A stretch of DNA of 7,427 nt from Nitrospina sp. (lineage in GTDB: Bacteria > Nitrospinota > Nitrospinia > Nitrospinales > Nitrospinaceae), in contig SMVT01000030.1 in assembly GCA_004357365.1 (NCBI GenBank), positions 1 to 7,427 on the forward strand, read 5' to 3'. Numbering within the stretch: position 1 is the first letter of the stretch; every line of letters starts with the position of its first letter. The translations under genes and the position numbers were made by a program. Under the pieces are notes generated by a model. It had not been told where the DNA came from and did no database searches. It saw only the letters and a program-made list of their open reading frames with translations. Positions 1 through 5,607 of the stretch are shown here, in pieces.

Positions 1-801
1 AACGCCCGAGACAAAAAAGGCCGGATGCCTCTGCATCTCGCCGCCCACGAAAATCGGGCGCCGGTGGTCGATTTGCTGATCGACCAAGGGGCCGATTTGA
101 ACGGCAGGGACCTTGTCGGGCGGAGCCCGTTGTATTACACAATCCTCACCGGAGCTTACGATTCGGCTTTTATACTTCTCCTGAACAAGGCGCAGGTGGA
201 TGCCAAAAGCAAGCAGGGCTATACTCCGCTTTACCAGGCCTGTTTGAAGAACCATCCCAGGCTGGTCGGTCTGTTGATCGACAAGGGGGCCGAGGTCAAC
301 CCGGCCACCGGAAGATCGCCCCTGTTTGGAGCCGTTTGGATGGGCCACAGCAAGGTGGTTAAGGTGCTCCTGAAAAAAAACGCCAATGTCCACGGTCAAC
401 CCAAGGCCACCCGAACCCCGATCCACGTCGCGGCTGAAAAAGATTTAACCTATATCGCCGAGTTGCTGCTCAATTATCAAGCCGACCCCTACCGCAAGGA
501 CCGGACCGGTAAAACGCCGATTTACTACGCCGCCTACCATGGCAATCACTTGGTGATGAAACTGCTCATCAGCTACGGTGAAGATGTGAACCAGAAGATT
601 CCGGAAGGCACGCTCCTGCACCTGGCGGCGGCAAAGGGACACACCGCGGTGGCGGACCTGTTGATCTACAAAGGCGCCCGGCTGGATATCCCCAACTCCC
701 GAGGCGAGAAACCGCTGGATGTCGCCATCAACCGCGGCCATCAAAAAGTGGCGGACCTGATCACCCGGGAAGCGATCAAGCGGAAAGAGGCCGGCAAATA
801 A
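1..801 (+). CDS. Ankyrin-repeat protein, copy 1 of tandem array (5' partial)
   Basis: The frame is open from base 1, where it already encodes NARDKKGR, so the gene begins upstream; the ATG at 25 lies inside a repeat and is not the start. The visible 266 residues hold about eight ankyrin repeats of roughly 33 residues, with the usual signature of a (T/S)PLH-type turn, two short helices and a (G)A-x-(V/L)-N end. Aligned to copy 2 (990-2051), the first visible residue falls near residue 88, so about 87 residues including the expected lipoprotein signal are missing. Ankyrin repeats bind protein partners; no catalytic domain is seen. The C-terminus (REAIKRKEAGK) matches that of copy 2. The stop is followed by a 3' UTR and terminator also found after copy 2. 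Location in the envelope is inferred from the paralogues. Partner and function are unknown. Confidence 0.93.
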   Translation, partial: NARDKKGRMPLHLAAHENRAPVVDLLIDQGADLNGRDLVGRSPLYYTILTGAYDSAFILLLNKAQVDAKSKQGYTPLYQACLKNHPRLVGLLIDKGAEVNPATGRSPLFGAVWMGHSKVVKVLLKKNANVHGQPKATRTPIHVAAEKDLTYIAELLLNYQADPYRKDRTGKTPIYYAAYHGNHLVMKLLISYGEDVNQKIPEGTLLHLAAAKGHTAVADLLIYKGARLDIPNSRGEKPLDVAINRGHQKVADLITREAIKRKEAGK

Positions 802-829
802 GGCCGCGTCTCAAACCCATTGAAATTCG

Positions 830-849
830 CGGGACAAGATGAAGTCCCG
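830..849 (+). other. Small hairpin in the 3' UTR of ankyrin copy 1
   Basis: CGGGAC (830-835) and GTCCCG (844-849) pair perfectly around an 8-base loop. The equivalent place after copy 2 (2081-2100) keeps a shorter stem, CGGGG with TCCCG, in which an A-T pair has become G-T and the innermost pair is lost. It lies about 30 bases upstream of the terminator hairpin and has no T-run. It may be an mRNA 3'-end stability structure, which is inference. Confidence 0.4.
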
Positions 850-874
850 ACCGGGCCATTGAATCCGACCGCTA

Positions 875-931
875 CCACAAAAGGGTATCCGATCCGGGTG
901 CCCTTTTTTTTGATCCCAACCTTCATTGACA
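875..931. repeat. 57-bp perfect direct repeat, copy A (partner 2126-2182)
   Basis: This stretch is identical base for base to 2126-2182. It contains the terminator hairpin, its T-run, a short linker and a complete TTGACA -35 hexamer. Identity stops exactly after TTGACA. To the left, similarity continues but is imperfect back to the stop codon of the ankyrin gene. It is part of the duplicated gene unit, not a mobile element: no inverted ends or target duplication are visible. Confidence 0.95.
879..911 (+). terminator. Rho-independent terminator after ankyrin copy 1
   Basis: An 11-bp stem (AAAGGGTATCC with GGGTGCCCTTT, including two G-T pairs) closes on a 5-base GATCC loop and is followed by eight consecutive T (904-911). 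It ends transcription of copy 1 before the promoter of copy 2. The A-run on the left arm opposite the T-run could also give weak termination on the other strand. Confidence 0.92.
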
Positions 932-954
932 CCGCTTCCAGCTACCCTTAAACT
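926..954 (+). promoter_or_regulatory. Sigma70-type promoter of ankyrin copy 2
   Basis: A consensus -35 TTGACA (926-931), a 17-bp spacer and a -10 TAAACT (949-954, four of six consensus bases). Transcription would start near 961, giving a leader of about 30 bases with an AAGGGAG ribosome site at 974-980, nine bases before the ATG at 990. The -35 lies inside the 57-bp repeat, whereas the spacer and -10 are unique to this copy. Confidence 0.72.
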
Positions 955-989
955 AATTAAAACAATAATCTATAAGGGAGTCCAAGACC

Positions 990-2051
990 ATGCACCCGTC
1001 CCCATTGATCCGCCAGGGTTTAGTTTATTTGATTATTTTCGGCTTTTTTGCTTCCGCCTGTTCCATGATGCCAGTATCCAGTCTGGGAAAGGCTGCTAAA
1101 TACAATAACGTCAATGAGGCGCGCCGCCACCTGAATGAAGGCGCAGACGTGAACAAAAAAGATGAGCAGGGTCAAACGCCCTTGCACCACGCCGCATACG
1201 GTGACAATAAAGAAGTGGCCGAGGTGCTTCTGGAAAGAGGAGCAAAAGTAAATGGCAAGGATGACGAGGGCCGGACTCCCCTGCATCTGGCGTCAAAGAA
1301 TGGTCACGCGCCATTAGTCGATTTACTGCTCGCCCAAAGAGCCCAGGTCAACAGCCGTGATAAAAAAGGCCGAACACCTCTGCACCATGCGGCGCTTGGA
1401 GAAAGAAACGAGGCGGCCCTGATCCTTATCTCGAAGAGGGCGCTCGTCAATGCCCGGGACAAGAAAGGCTGGACCCCGCTTTATCTGGCCTGCCTGAACA
1501 ACCTTCCCAAAATGGCCGAGTTGTTGATCAACAAAGGCGCCAAAGTCAACCCGGCTACCGGTCCTTCGCCCTTGATGGGAGCCACCCGTGATGGTCATGT
1601 GCAGGTGGTCAAGGTTCTGCTCGACTACAAGGCCCGGGTTCATGGTCCACCCAAGGCACCCAATACCCCGCTCCACCTGGCGGCGGAAAAAGAGTATCCT
1701 GAAATCGCCATGTTACTCCTCGAAAATAAAGCCAATCCAAACCGCCGGGACCGCTCCGGGAAAACCCCGATTTACTACACCACCTACAAAGGAAATATTC
1801 ATACCATGAATGTTCTCATTGACCATGGAGTCAACGTCAACCAGAAGATTCGCGAAGGCACATTATTACATTTGGCATCGGAGCGAGGCCAAACCGCAGT
1901 GGTTCAAATTCTCCTTGCTAATGAGGCGAAGCTGAACAAAAGAAACTCCAAAGGAAAAACCGCCTTGGAGGTAGCGATGGCCAATGGAAACCAAAAGGCC
2001 GCTGATTTGATCACGCGGGAAACGGTGAAACGCCGGGAGGTCGGAAAATAA
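990..2051 (+). CDS. Ankyrin-repeat lipoprotein, copy 2
   Basis: 353 residues. Residues 8-20 form a hydrophobic signal segment followed by ASAC, a plausible lipobox with the lipidated Cys at 24; the next residue is Ser, which in enterobacteria favours the outer membrane. Ankyrin repeats fill residues about 32 to 350: a degenerate first repeat, then repeats beginning near 61, 94, 127, 160, 191, 224, 257 and 290, and a C-terminal cap ending in a basic tail. The repeat at 160 is two residues short, and the one at 290 reads EGTLLHLA instead of G-x-TPLHLA; both irregularities recur in the other copies. The ATG is set by AAGGGAG nine bases upstream. It has its own promoter and terminator, so it is probably monocistronic. 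Likely a periplasmic or surface protein-binding scaffold; the partner is unknown. Confidence 0.93.
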   Translation: MHPSPLIRQGLVYLIIFGFFASACSMMPVSSLGKAAKYNNVNEARRHLNEGADVNKKDEQGQTPLHHAAYGDNKEVAEVLLERGAKVNGKDDEGRTPLHLASKNGHAPLVDLLLAQRAQVNSRDKKGRTPLHHAALGERNEAALILISKRALVNARDKKGWTPLYLACLNNLPKMAELLINKGAKVNPATGPSPLMGATRDGHVQVVKVLLDYKARVHGPPKAPNTPLHLAAEKEYPEIAMLLLENKANPNRRDRSGKTPIYYTTYKGNIHTMNVLIDHGVNVNQKIREGTLLHLASERGQTAVVQILLANEAKLNKRNSKGKTALEVAMANGNQKAADLITRETVKRREVGK

Positions 2052-2125
2052 GGCGAGTTTCCCAAACCCATTGAAATTGGCGGGGCAAGATAAAATCCCG
2101 ACCGGGCGATTGAATCCAATCGCCG

Positions 2126-2182
2126 CCACAAAAGGGTATCCGATCCGGGTGCCCTTTTTTTTGATCCCAACCTTCATTGACA
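2126..2182. repeat. 57-bp perfect direct repeat, copy B (partner 875-931)
   Basis: Identical to 875-931. It spans the terminator after ankyrin copy 2 and the -35 box of the copy 3 promoter. The preceding UTR (2052-2125) is recognisably related to 802-874 but has substitutions and small indels, so the terminator/-35 block is the best conserved part of the spacer. Confidence 0.95.
2130..2162 (+). terminator. Rho-independent terminator after ankyrin copy 2
   Basis: Same structure as the terminator at 879-911: an 11-bp stem, a GATCC loop and eight T (2155-2162). It insulates copy 2 from copy 3. Confidence 0.92.
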
Positions 2183-2205
2183 ATTGGTTTTCTTTCTTAT
2201 AAGTT
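2177..2205 (+). promoter_or_regulatory. Sigma70-type promoter of ankyrin copy 3
   Basis: A consensus -35 TTGACA at 2177-2182. The -10 is either TATAAG (2198-2203, five of six bases, 15-bp spacer) or TAAGTT (2200-2205, 17-bp spacer). The leader runs to the ATG at 2243. A reading frame can be drawn from the TTG at 2177, but that TTG is the first half of this -35 box, so it is not a start codon. Confidence 0.68.
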
Positions 2206-2226
2206 AAGCGCAATTAGAAACTTACC

Positions 2227-2232
2227 AGGGAG
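2227..2232 (+). promoter_or_regulatory. Ribosome binding site deciding the start of ankyrin copy 3
   Basis: AGGGAG ends ten bases before the ATG at 2243. It matches the AAGGGAG in front of copy 2 and places the start so that both proteins begin with an equally long signal peptide whose Cys is at residue 24. Confidence 0.75.
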
Positions 2233-2242
2233 CCTCAGCGCA

Positions 2243-3328
2243 ATGTTTAAATTTCCAGTGGTTCGATTCGGTTTTGCTTTTCTGGTTCTTTCAGGATTTT
2301 TCTCCTCCTCATGCTCGATCATTAAAACGCATTCCCTTGATACGGCGGTCCGCTACAAAAATGTCAAAGAAGTGCGCCGCCACCTGAACGAAGGAGCCAA
2401 CCCCAACACCCCAAACGAAGCCGGCCAAACCCAACTGCACCAGGCCGCACGGATTGGCTACCTGAAGGTGGCTGAAATTCTTCTCGAAAAAGGGGCGAAG
2501 GTGGACGCCAGAGATCATGAAGGCCGAACCCCCCTGCACTTGGCGGCGAATCGCGGTCATGCGCCCCTGGTCAACTTGCTGATCGCCAAAAAAGCCGGGG
2601 TCAATGCCCGGGATAAAAACGGCCGAACCGCCCTGCACTATGCGGCCCTCGAATACCACACCGAGGTCGCCCGGGTTCTGCTTTCCAAAGCCGCCATGAT
2701 GGATGCCAGAGACAAAAAAGGCGAAACCCCGCTTTATCTGGCCAGCCTGAACAACTCTTCCCAAATAGCCGAACTGTTGATTGCCCAGGGAGCGCAGGTC
2801 AATCCCAAAAGAGGTCCTTTTCCCCTGATGGGAGCCGCCCGTGAGGGCAACACCCGCGTGGCCCGGGTGCTCCTCAACAGCAAAGCCCGGGTGGAGGGTC
2901 TGGCCAAAGCCGCCAACACCCCGCTCCACCTGGCGGCGGAACAGGGAGATCTCGCTATGGTCCGTCTGCTCCTGGCGTTTGACGCTAAACCCGACGGCAG
3001 GGACCGGGCGGGGAGAACCCCGATTTACTACAGTGCTTCCCAGGGTCACCTTCGCGTGATGGATGAGCTGATCCGGCATGGGGTGAACGTGAACCAGAAG
3101 ATCCCCGAAGGCACCCTGTTACACTTGGCCGCCGAAAAGGGATATGCCCGCGCGGCGAGTATTCTGATCAACAAAGGCGCCAAGCTGGAGTTGAAAAATA
3201 CCAAGGGGGAAAAACCGCTCGACGTGGCCATCAATCACAAGAATAGACGGGTCGCGGATTTGATCCTGCAGGAGACGATCAATCAAAGAGAGGCGGATAT
3301 AAGTGGGGAAACGGTTCCGCTCCGCTAA
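2243..3328 (+). CDS. Ankyrin-repeat lipoprotein, copy 3
   Basis: 361 residues from the ATG at 2243. A hydrophobic signal (about residues 5-20) leads to SSSC with Cys24, a weaker lipobox than in copy 2 but at the same position; without lipidation it would still be a secreted protein. About nine ankyrin repeats follow from residue 32 to the C-terminus, with the same irregular repeats as in the paralogues. The end differs: copies 1 and 2 stop after a basic tail ending GK, whereas copy 3 continues with DISGETVPLR. An out-of-frame TAA at 3300-3302 sits almost where the paralogues stop, suggesting a small deletion that shifted the frame past the old stop. The TAA stop (3326-3328) overlaps the stop of the convergent bpt gene, and no terminator is visible there. 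Function unknown beyond protein binding. Confidence 0.92.
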   Translation: MFKFPVVRFGFAFLVLSGFFSSSCSIIKTHSLDTAVRYKNVKEVRRHLNEGANPNTPNEAGQTQLHQAARIGYLKVAEILLEKGAKVDARDHEGRTPLHLAANRGHAPLVNLLIAKKAGVNARDKNGRTALHYAALEYHTEVARVLLSKAAMMDARDKKGETPLYLASLNNSSQIAELLIAQGAQVNPKRGPFPLMGAAREGNTRVARVLLNSKARVEGLAKAANTPLHLAAEQGDLAMVRLLLAFDAKPDGRDRAGRTPIYYSASQGHLRVMDELIRHGVNVNQKIPEGTLLHLAAEKGYARAASILINKGAKLELKNTKGEKPLDVAINHKNRRVADLILQETINQREADISGETVPLR

Positions 3329-4104
3329 AATTCGCGGGAGGTGCTGGATCTGACCAGCTTGTCCGAGTTGACCCACTGCAAACCCTCCTCCGGAACCAGG
3401 AAATCCCCTTTCGCATTGCGGAACGGGCGCCATTCGTGGTTGGTATAGACTTCGTTGGGCCGGAAGTTGGCCTTGTAGACGAGCGATTTGTTCTTCGCGA
3501 TAAAATATCCCAAATAAAAGTACCGAATGCCGCGGCTCTGGCAGAATTGAATCTGTTTGATGACGCTGTACGTGCCCAGGCTCAGACGCGCGTACTCCGT
3601 GGAGTAAAACGTGTAGATCGCTGAGAAGGTTTTGCGCGTCACGTCCGCCAGGGCGACACCGATCAGTTTTCCGTCCAGTAAATATTCGAATTCCATTCCG
3701 AACGGGGTTTTCGCGTAAAAAGACAAACGGAAATTCTCCTCGTCCTCGACATCATCCTCCAACGACCGAAACCGCTGTTTGTGACCCAGGTACAACTTGA
3801 ATTTTTCCTCAGAATAATGCGGCCGGCCCAGACGGATATCCACCTGTGAGCAGGCTTGGATCGCCCGCTTCTGGCTCCGGGTCATGGCATAGTCGTTGGT
3901 CCGGAGGCGGATCGGCACGCAATCGTGGCAGTTGTGGCACCGGGGGCGGAAATAATATTCCCCGAAATGCCGCATGCCGTGGGCCAGCAGGTACTCGAAC
4001 TCCACCTCGGAAATATCTTCGAGAAGATACTCCTCAAAGATGGATTTGCGGTCTTTGAAGTACCCGCACTGAAATGGTTTGGAATCGATAAAATGAGCCA
4101 GCAT
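3325..4104 (-). CDS. bpt: Aspartate/glutamate leucyltransferase (bacterial arginyl-tRNA-protein transferase family)
   Basis: 259 residues from the chosen start. Bpt enzymes move leucine from Leu-tRNA onto proteins with N-terminal Asp or Glu, marking them for ClpS/ClpAP-type degradation in the N-degron pathway; they act in the cytoplasm. The ATE N-terminal domain (about residues 8-90) shows Cys13 in QCGYFKDR, the C-x2-C-x2-C cluster at 56, 59 and 62 followed by VPIR, and TRSQKR at 75-80. The C-terminal domain has DGKLIGVALADVT, YTFYSTEYARLSLGTY and the YLGYFIAKN...YKANFRP block (about 197-216), all family hallmarks. Length is close to the family norm of roughly 230-260. The frame is open up to 4167, but that start would lie upstream of the promoter. 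The ATG at 4110 is three bases from AGGA, while 4104 is nine bases away, so 4104 is preferred. Leucyl versus arginyl specificity is assigned from the family. Confidence 0.93.
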   Translation of the reverse strand: MLAHFIDSKPFQCGYFKDRKSIFEEYLLEDISEVEFEYLLAHGMRHFGEYYFRPRCHNCHDCVPIRLRTNDYAMTRSQKRAIQACSQVDIRLGRPHYSEEKFKLYLGHKQRFRSLEDDVEDEENFRLSFYAKTPFGMEFEYLLDGKLIGVALADVTRKTFSAIYTFYSTEYARLSLGTYSVIKQIQFCQSRGIRYFYLGYFIAKNKSLVYKANFRPNEVYTNHEWRPFRNAKGDFLVPEEGLQWVNSDKLVRSSTSREF

Positions 4105-4113
4105 ATTCATTCG

Positions 4114-4117
4114 TCCT
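4114..4117 (-). promoter_or_regulatory. Ribosome binding site of bpt
   Basis: On the minus strand AGGA lies nine bases before the ATG at 4104 and only three before the in-frame ATG at 4110. This spacing is the reason for placing the start at 4104. Confidence 0.55.
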
Positions 4118-4131
4118 AATAACCAGTTAAT

Positions 4132-4140
4132 TTTATACCA
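4132..4140 (-). promoter_or_regulatory. Extended -10 promoter of bpt
   Basis: The minus strand reads TGG then TATAAA (TATAAA at 4137-4132), an extended -10 of the TGn-TATAAT type. No good -35 is seen at 17-18 bp, which extended -10 promoters tolerate. Predicted transcription start is near 4125, downstream of the possible far start codon at 4167. Confidence 0.55.
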
Positions 4141-4334
4141 TTTTCCCGGCGAAATACAGAACCGCACAATCCTTTAAAGAAGAAAGGTTTGAGCACCTTC
4201 CCCGGCCGGACGAAAAACCGGTCATGCGGAGTCCGCCGTACGGCCCCATTCCATTGTAATTTCAGGGTTTTTGTGATTAACTGGCGCCCTGTTCCAGCCC
4301 CTCACATAAATTGCGGAGATCTCTTCATCCGGAA

Positions 4335-5042
4335 ATGGAAAACACCCAAACCACAAACCCGCCTTTGAAGGTCTCGGTCATTATTCCCACCTATAATGAA
4401 TCGACCGTTCTTGCCGAAACCCTGGCCCGTCTGAAGGTCCATCAGCCCTTTGAAATTCTGATCGGGGACGGCGGCAGCGAGGACGGCACGGTGGACATCG
4501 CCCGCCGCTGGGCCATCCCGGTGATACCGGCATCGCTCGGCCGGGCCTCCCAGATGAACGCCGCCGCCCGGGATGCCACCGGCGATCTGCTGTGGTTCCT
4601 GCATGCCGACAGCCATATCGACTCCTGCGGTTACCGCGCCATGACCGCAACCATGGCCAACGGCCACTACCTGGGAGGGGCGTTCAGCCTTCAGATCGAT
4701 TCGCCGCAACCCGTCCTGCGCACTATTTCGCGGCTGGCGACCCTGCGCTCCCGGTACCTGAACCTGGTGTACGGCGACCAGGGGATTTTTGTCCGGCGCG
4801 AGGTCTTCCGGGACCTCAAGGGATTTTCTCCCCTGCCGATCTGCGAAGACCTGGATTTTTTCCGAAAATTAAAAAAACGGGGACCGGTGGTGATCCTGCG
4901 GGAAAAGGCCGTCACTTCTCCCCGCCGCTGGCTGTCGGAGGGAATCGGTTTCACCACCTTCAGGAATATCGCCATTGCATCTTGGTTTCTGATGGGGTTT
5001 TCCCCCGCCGCGTTAAGCCGCTGGTACCCGCCAAAACGGTGA
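4335..5042 (+). CDS. Family 2-like glycosyltransferase (TIGR04283 / rSAM-selenodomain-associated transferase 2 type)
   Basis: 235 residues, the normal size for this small single-domain GT-A group. It starts with VSVIIPTYNE (13-22), then GDGGSEDGT (44-52), a nucleotide-sugar site. GRASQMN (69-75) and FLHAD (88-92, acidic metal-binding position) are typical of TIGR04283 members, followed by LGGAF, YGDQG (146-150) and EDLDF (171-175). Members are often found near radical-SAM or arsenosugar-type genes, but none is in this window, so the acceptor is unknown. No convincing transmembrane segment is seen; a soluble or membrane-peripheral protein is expected. The frame can be extended to a TTG at 4311, but the ATG at 4335 starts just before the conserved core. 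Its ribosome site is poor: GGAG at 4315-4318 is far upstream. It is transcribed away from bpt and is 71 bp from the next gene, which has its own promoter. Confidence 0.85.
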   Translation: MENTQTTNPPLKVSVIIPTYNESTVLAETLARLKVHQPFEILIGDGGSEDGTVDIARRWAIPVIPASLGRASQMNAAARDATGDLLWFLHADSHIDSCGYRAMTATMANGHYLGGAFSLQIDSPQPVLRTISRLATLRSRYLNLVYGDQGIFVRREVFRDLKGFSPLPICEDLDFFRKLKKRGPVVILREKAVTSPRRWLSEGIGFTTFRNIAIASWFLMGFSPAALSRWYPPKR

Positions 5043-5052
5043 CCCAAAGCCC

Positions 5053-5082
5053 TTGCATGACGTCGGCGGCAACAGATATAAT
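5053..5082 (+). promoter_or_regulatory. Sigma70-type promoter of the PCYCGC/thioredoxin/cytochrome b operon
   Basis: A perfect -10 TATAAT (5077-5082) is preceded, after 18 bp, by a weak -35 TTGCAT (5053-5058). Transcription would begin near 5089, about 25 bases before the ATG at 5114. Genes follow on the same strand with gaps of 71 bp upstream but only 8, 1 and 32 bp downstream, so this is the natural head of the operon. Confidence 0.68.
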
Positions 5083-5113
5083 GAATGCATCAACCTGAAG
5101 CCTCGAGATTGAA

Positions 5114-5599
5114 ATGGGAAAACGCAAATCCAACAAGAAAAAGAAGTCCGGCGGGAAAAAAGCCCCGGCGCGGAAAACCCTGTGGATTACTTCGGCGTTC
5201 CTCGCCGCGATCGTCATGGTGCTGGCGGGCGTGTACGTTTATACCAAACCGCCGGGACGCGTCACGGCTTCCAACCCCGCACCGGCGAAAGGTCAACTGA
5301 TCGAAAACCGGCCGGTGCTGAGTCCCGCCCTGTTCTCGGGCAAAGCCGCGCTGGCCTATAAATATGCCGCGGAAATCCCCAAAGTCATCGACAGCCAGTT
5401 CTGTTACTGTTACTGCAAAAAGAATCACAACCACAAAACCCTGCTGACCTGCTTCACTAGTATGCATGGATCCAAGTGCGACATCTGCATAGACGAAGTC
5501 ATCTACGCCTACGGACTGTACCAGGATGGCCTCAGCATCGACCAAATCGTGGTTGCGGTCGATAAGAAATTTTACCGGCCCTATAAAAGGCATCTATAA
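5114..5599 (+). CDS. Membrane-anchored Cys-rich protein, PCYCGC-motif type
   Basis: 161 residues. A very basic N-terminus (Lys/Arg-rich, 1-21) precedes one membrane helix (about 22-43), giving an N-in, C-out topology. The extracytoplasmic part carries CYCYC (Cys 97, 99, 101), HNH (105-107), Cys113, His118 and C-D-I-C (122-125), then an IDEVIYAYGLYQDGLSIDQI...AVDKKF tail. This pattern resembles the PCYCGC-motif family (PF13798), known mostly from Firmicutes lipoproteins of unknown function; here the motif is FCYCYC rather than PCYCGC. Six Cys and several His suggest metal or disulfide chemistry, which is inference. It is the first gene of a run with a TlpA-like thioredoxin, a His/Met-rich protein and cytochrome b, consistent with a role in thiol or metal handling for a respiratory complex. 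The ribosome site is weak (GAG at 5105-5107). Confidence 0.82.
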   Translation: MGKRKSNKKKKSGGKKAPARKTLWITSAFLAAIVMVLAGVYVYTKPPGRVTASNPAPAKGQLIENRPVLSPALFSGKAALAYKYAAEIPKVIDSQFCYCYCKKNHNHKTLLTCFTSMHGSKCDICIDEVIYAYGLYQDGLSIDQIVVAVDKKFYRPYKRHL

Positions 5600-5600
5600 T
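5572..5600 (+). promoter_or_regulatory. Possible internal promoter just before the thioredoxin gene
   Basis: A perfect TATAAT (5595-5600) overlaps the stop codon of the preceding gene, with a poor -35 (TTACCG, 5572-5577) 17 bp upstream. A start point seven bases downstream would fall at the ATG of the next gene (5608), giving a leaderless transcript. A chance AT-rich match is equally possible. Confidence 0.3.
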
Positions 5601-5607
5601 TATTCCC

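Noticed and set aside
2177..2242. TTG start for ankyrin copy 3 giving 22 extra residues
   Set aside because: The TTG is part of the -35 hexamer, and the corresponding position upstream of copy 2 is not coding; the ATG at 2243 has a good ribosome site and restores the signal peptide at the N-terminus.
2309..3079. 256-codon open frame on the minus strand across ankyrin copy 3
   Set aside because: It is the antisense shadow of repetitive, GC-rich ankyrin codons; it has no recognisable domain, and similar shadows occur opposite copies 1 and 2.
1..3328. Tandem repeats as a CRISPR array or mobile element
   Set aside because: The periodicity is about 99 bp and coding (33-residue ankyrin units) with diverged bases; there are no short identical repeats with unique spacers, no transposase and no inverted ends.
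4105..4167. Upstream start for bpt at 4167
   Set aside because: It would lie upstream of the extended -10 box, and the added residues do not resemble the family's N-terminus.
4235..4244. Palindrome GCCGTACGGC between bpt and the glycosyltransferase
   Set aside because: A 10-bp palindrome in GC-rich DNA with no second copy is not enough to call an operator; no T-run follows, so it is not a terminator.
4254..4282. Candidate promoter TTGTAA-N17-TTAACT for the glycosyltransferase
   Set aside because: The -10 matches only three of six bases and the TG extension is weak; not strong enough to annotate.
4592..5098. 168-codon plus-strand frame overlapping the glycosyltransferase
   Set aside because: Out-of-frame shadow with Pro/Arg-rich composition; the other frame holds all the conserved GT motifs.
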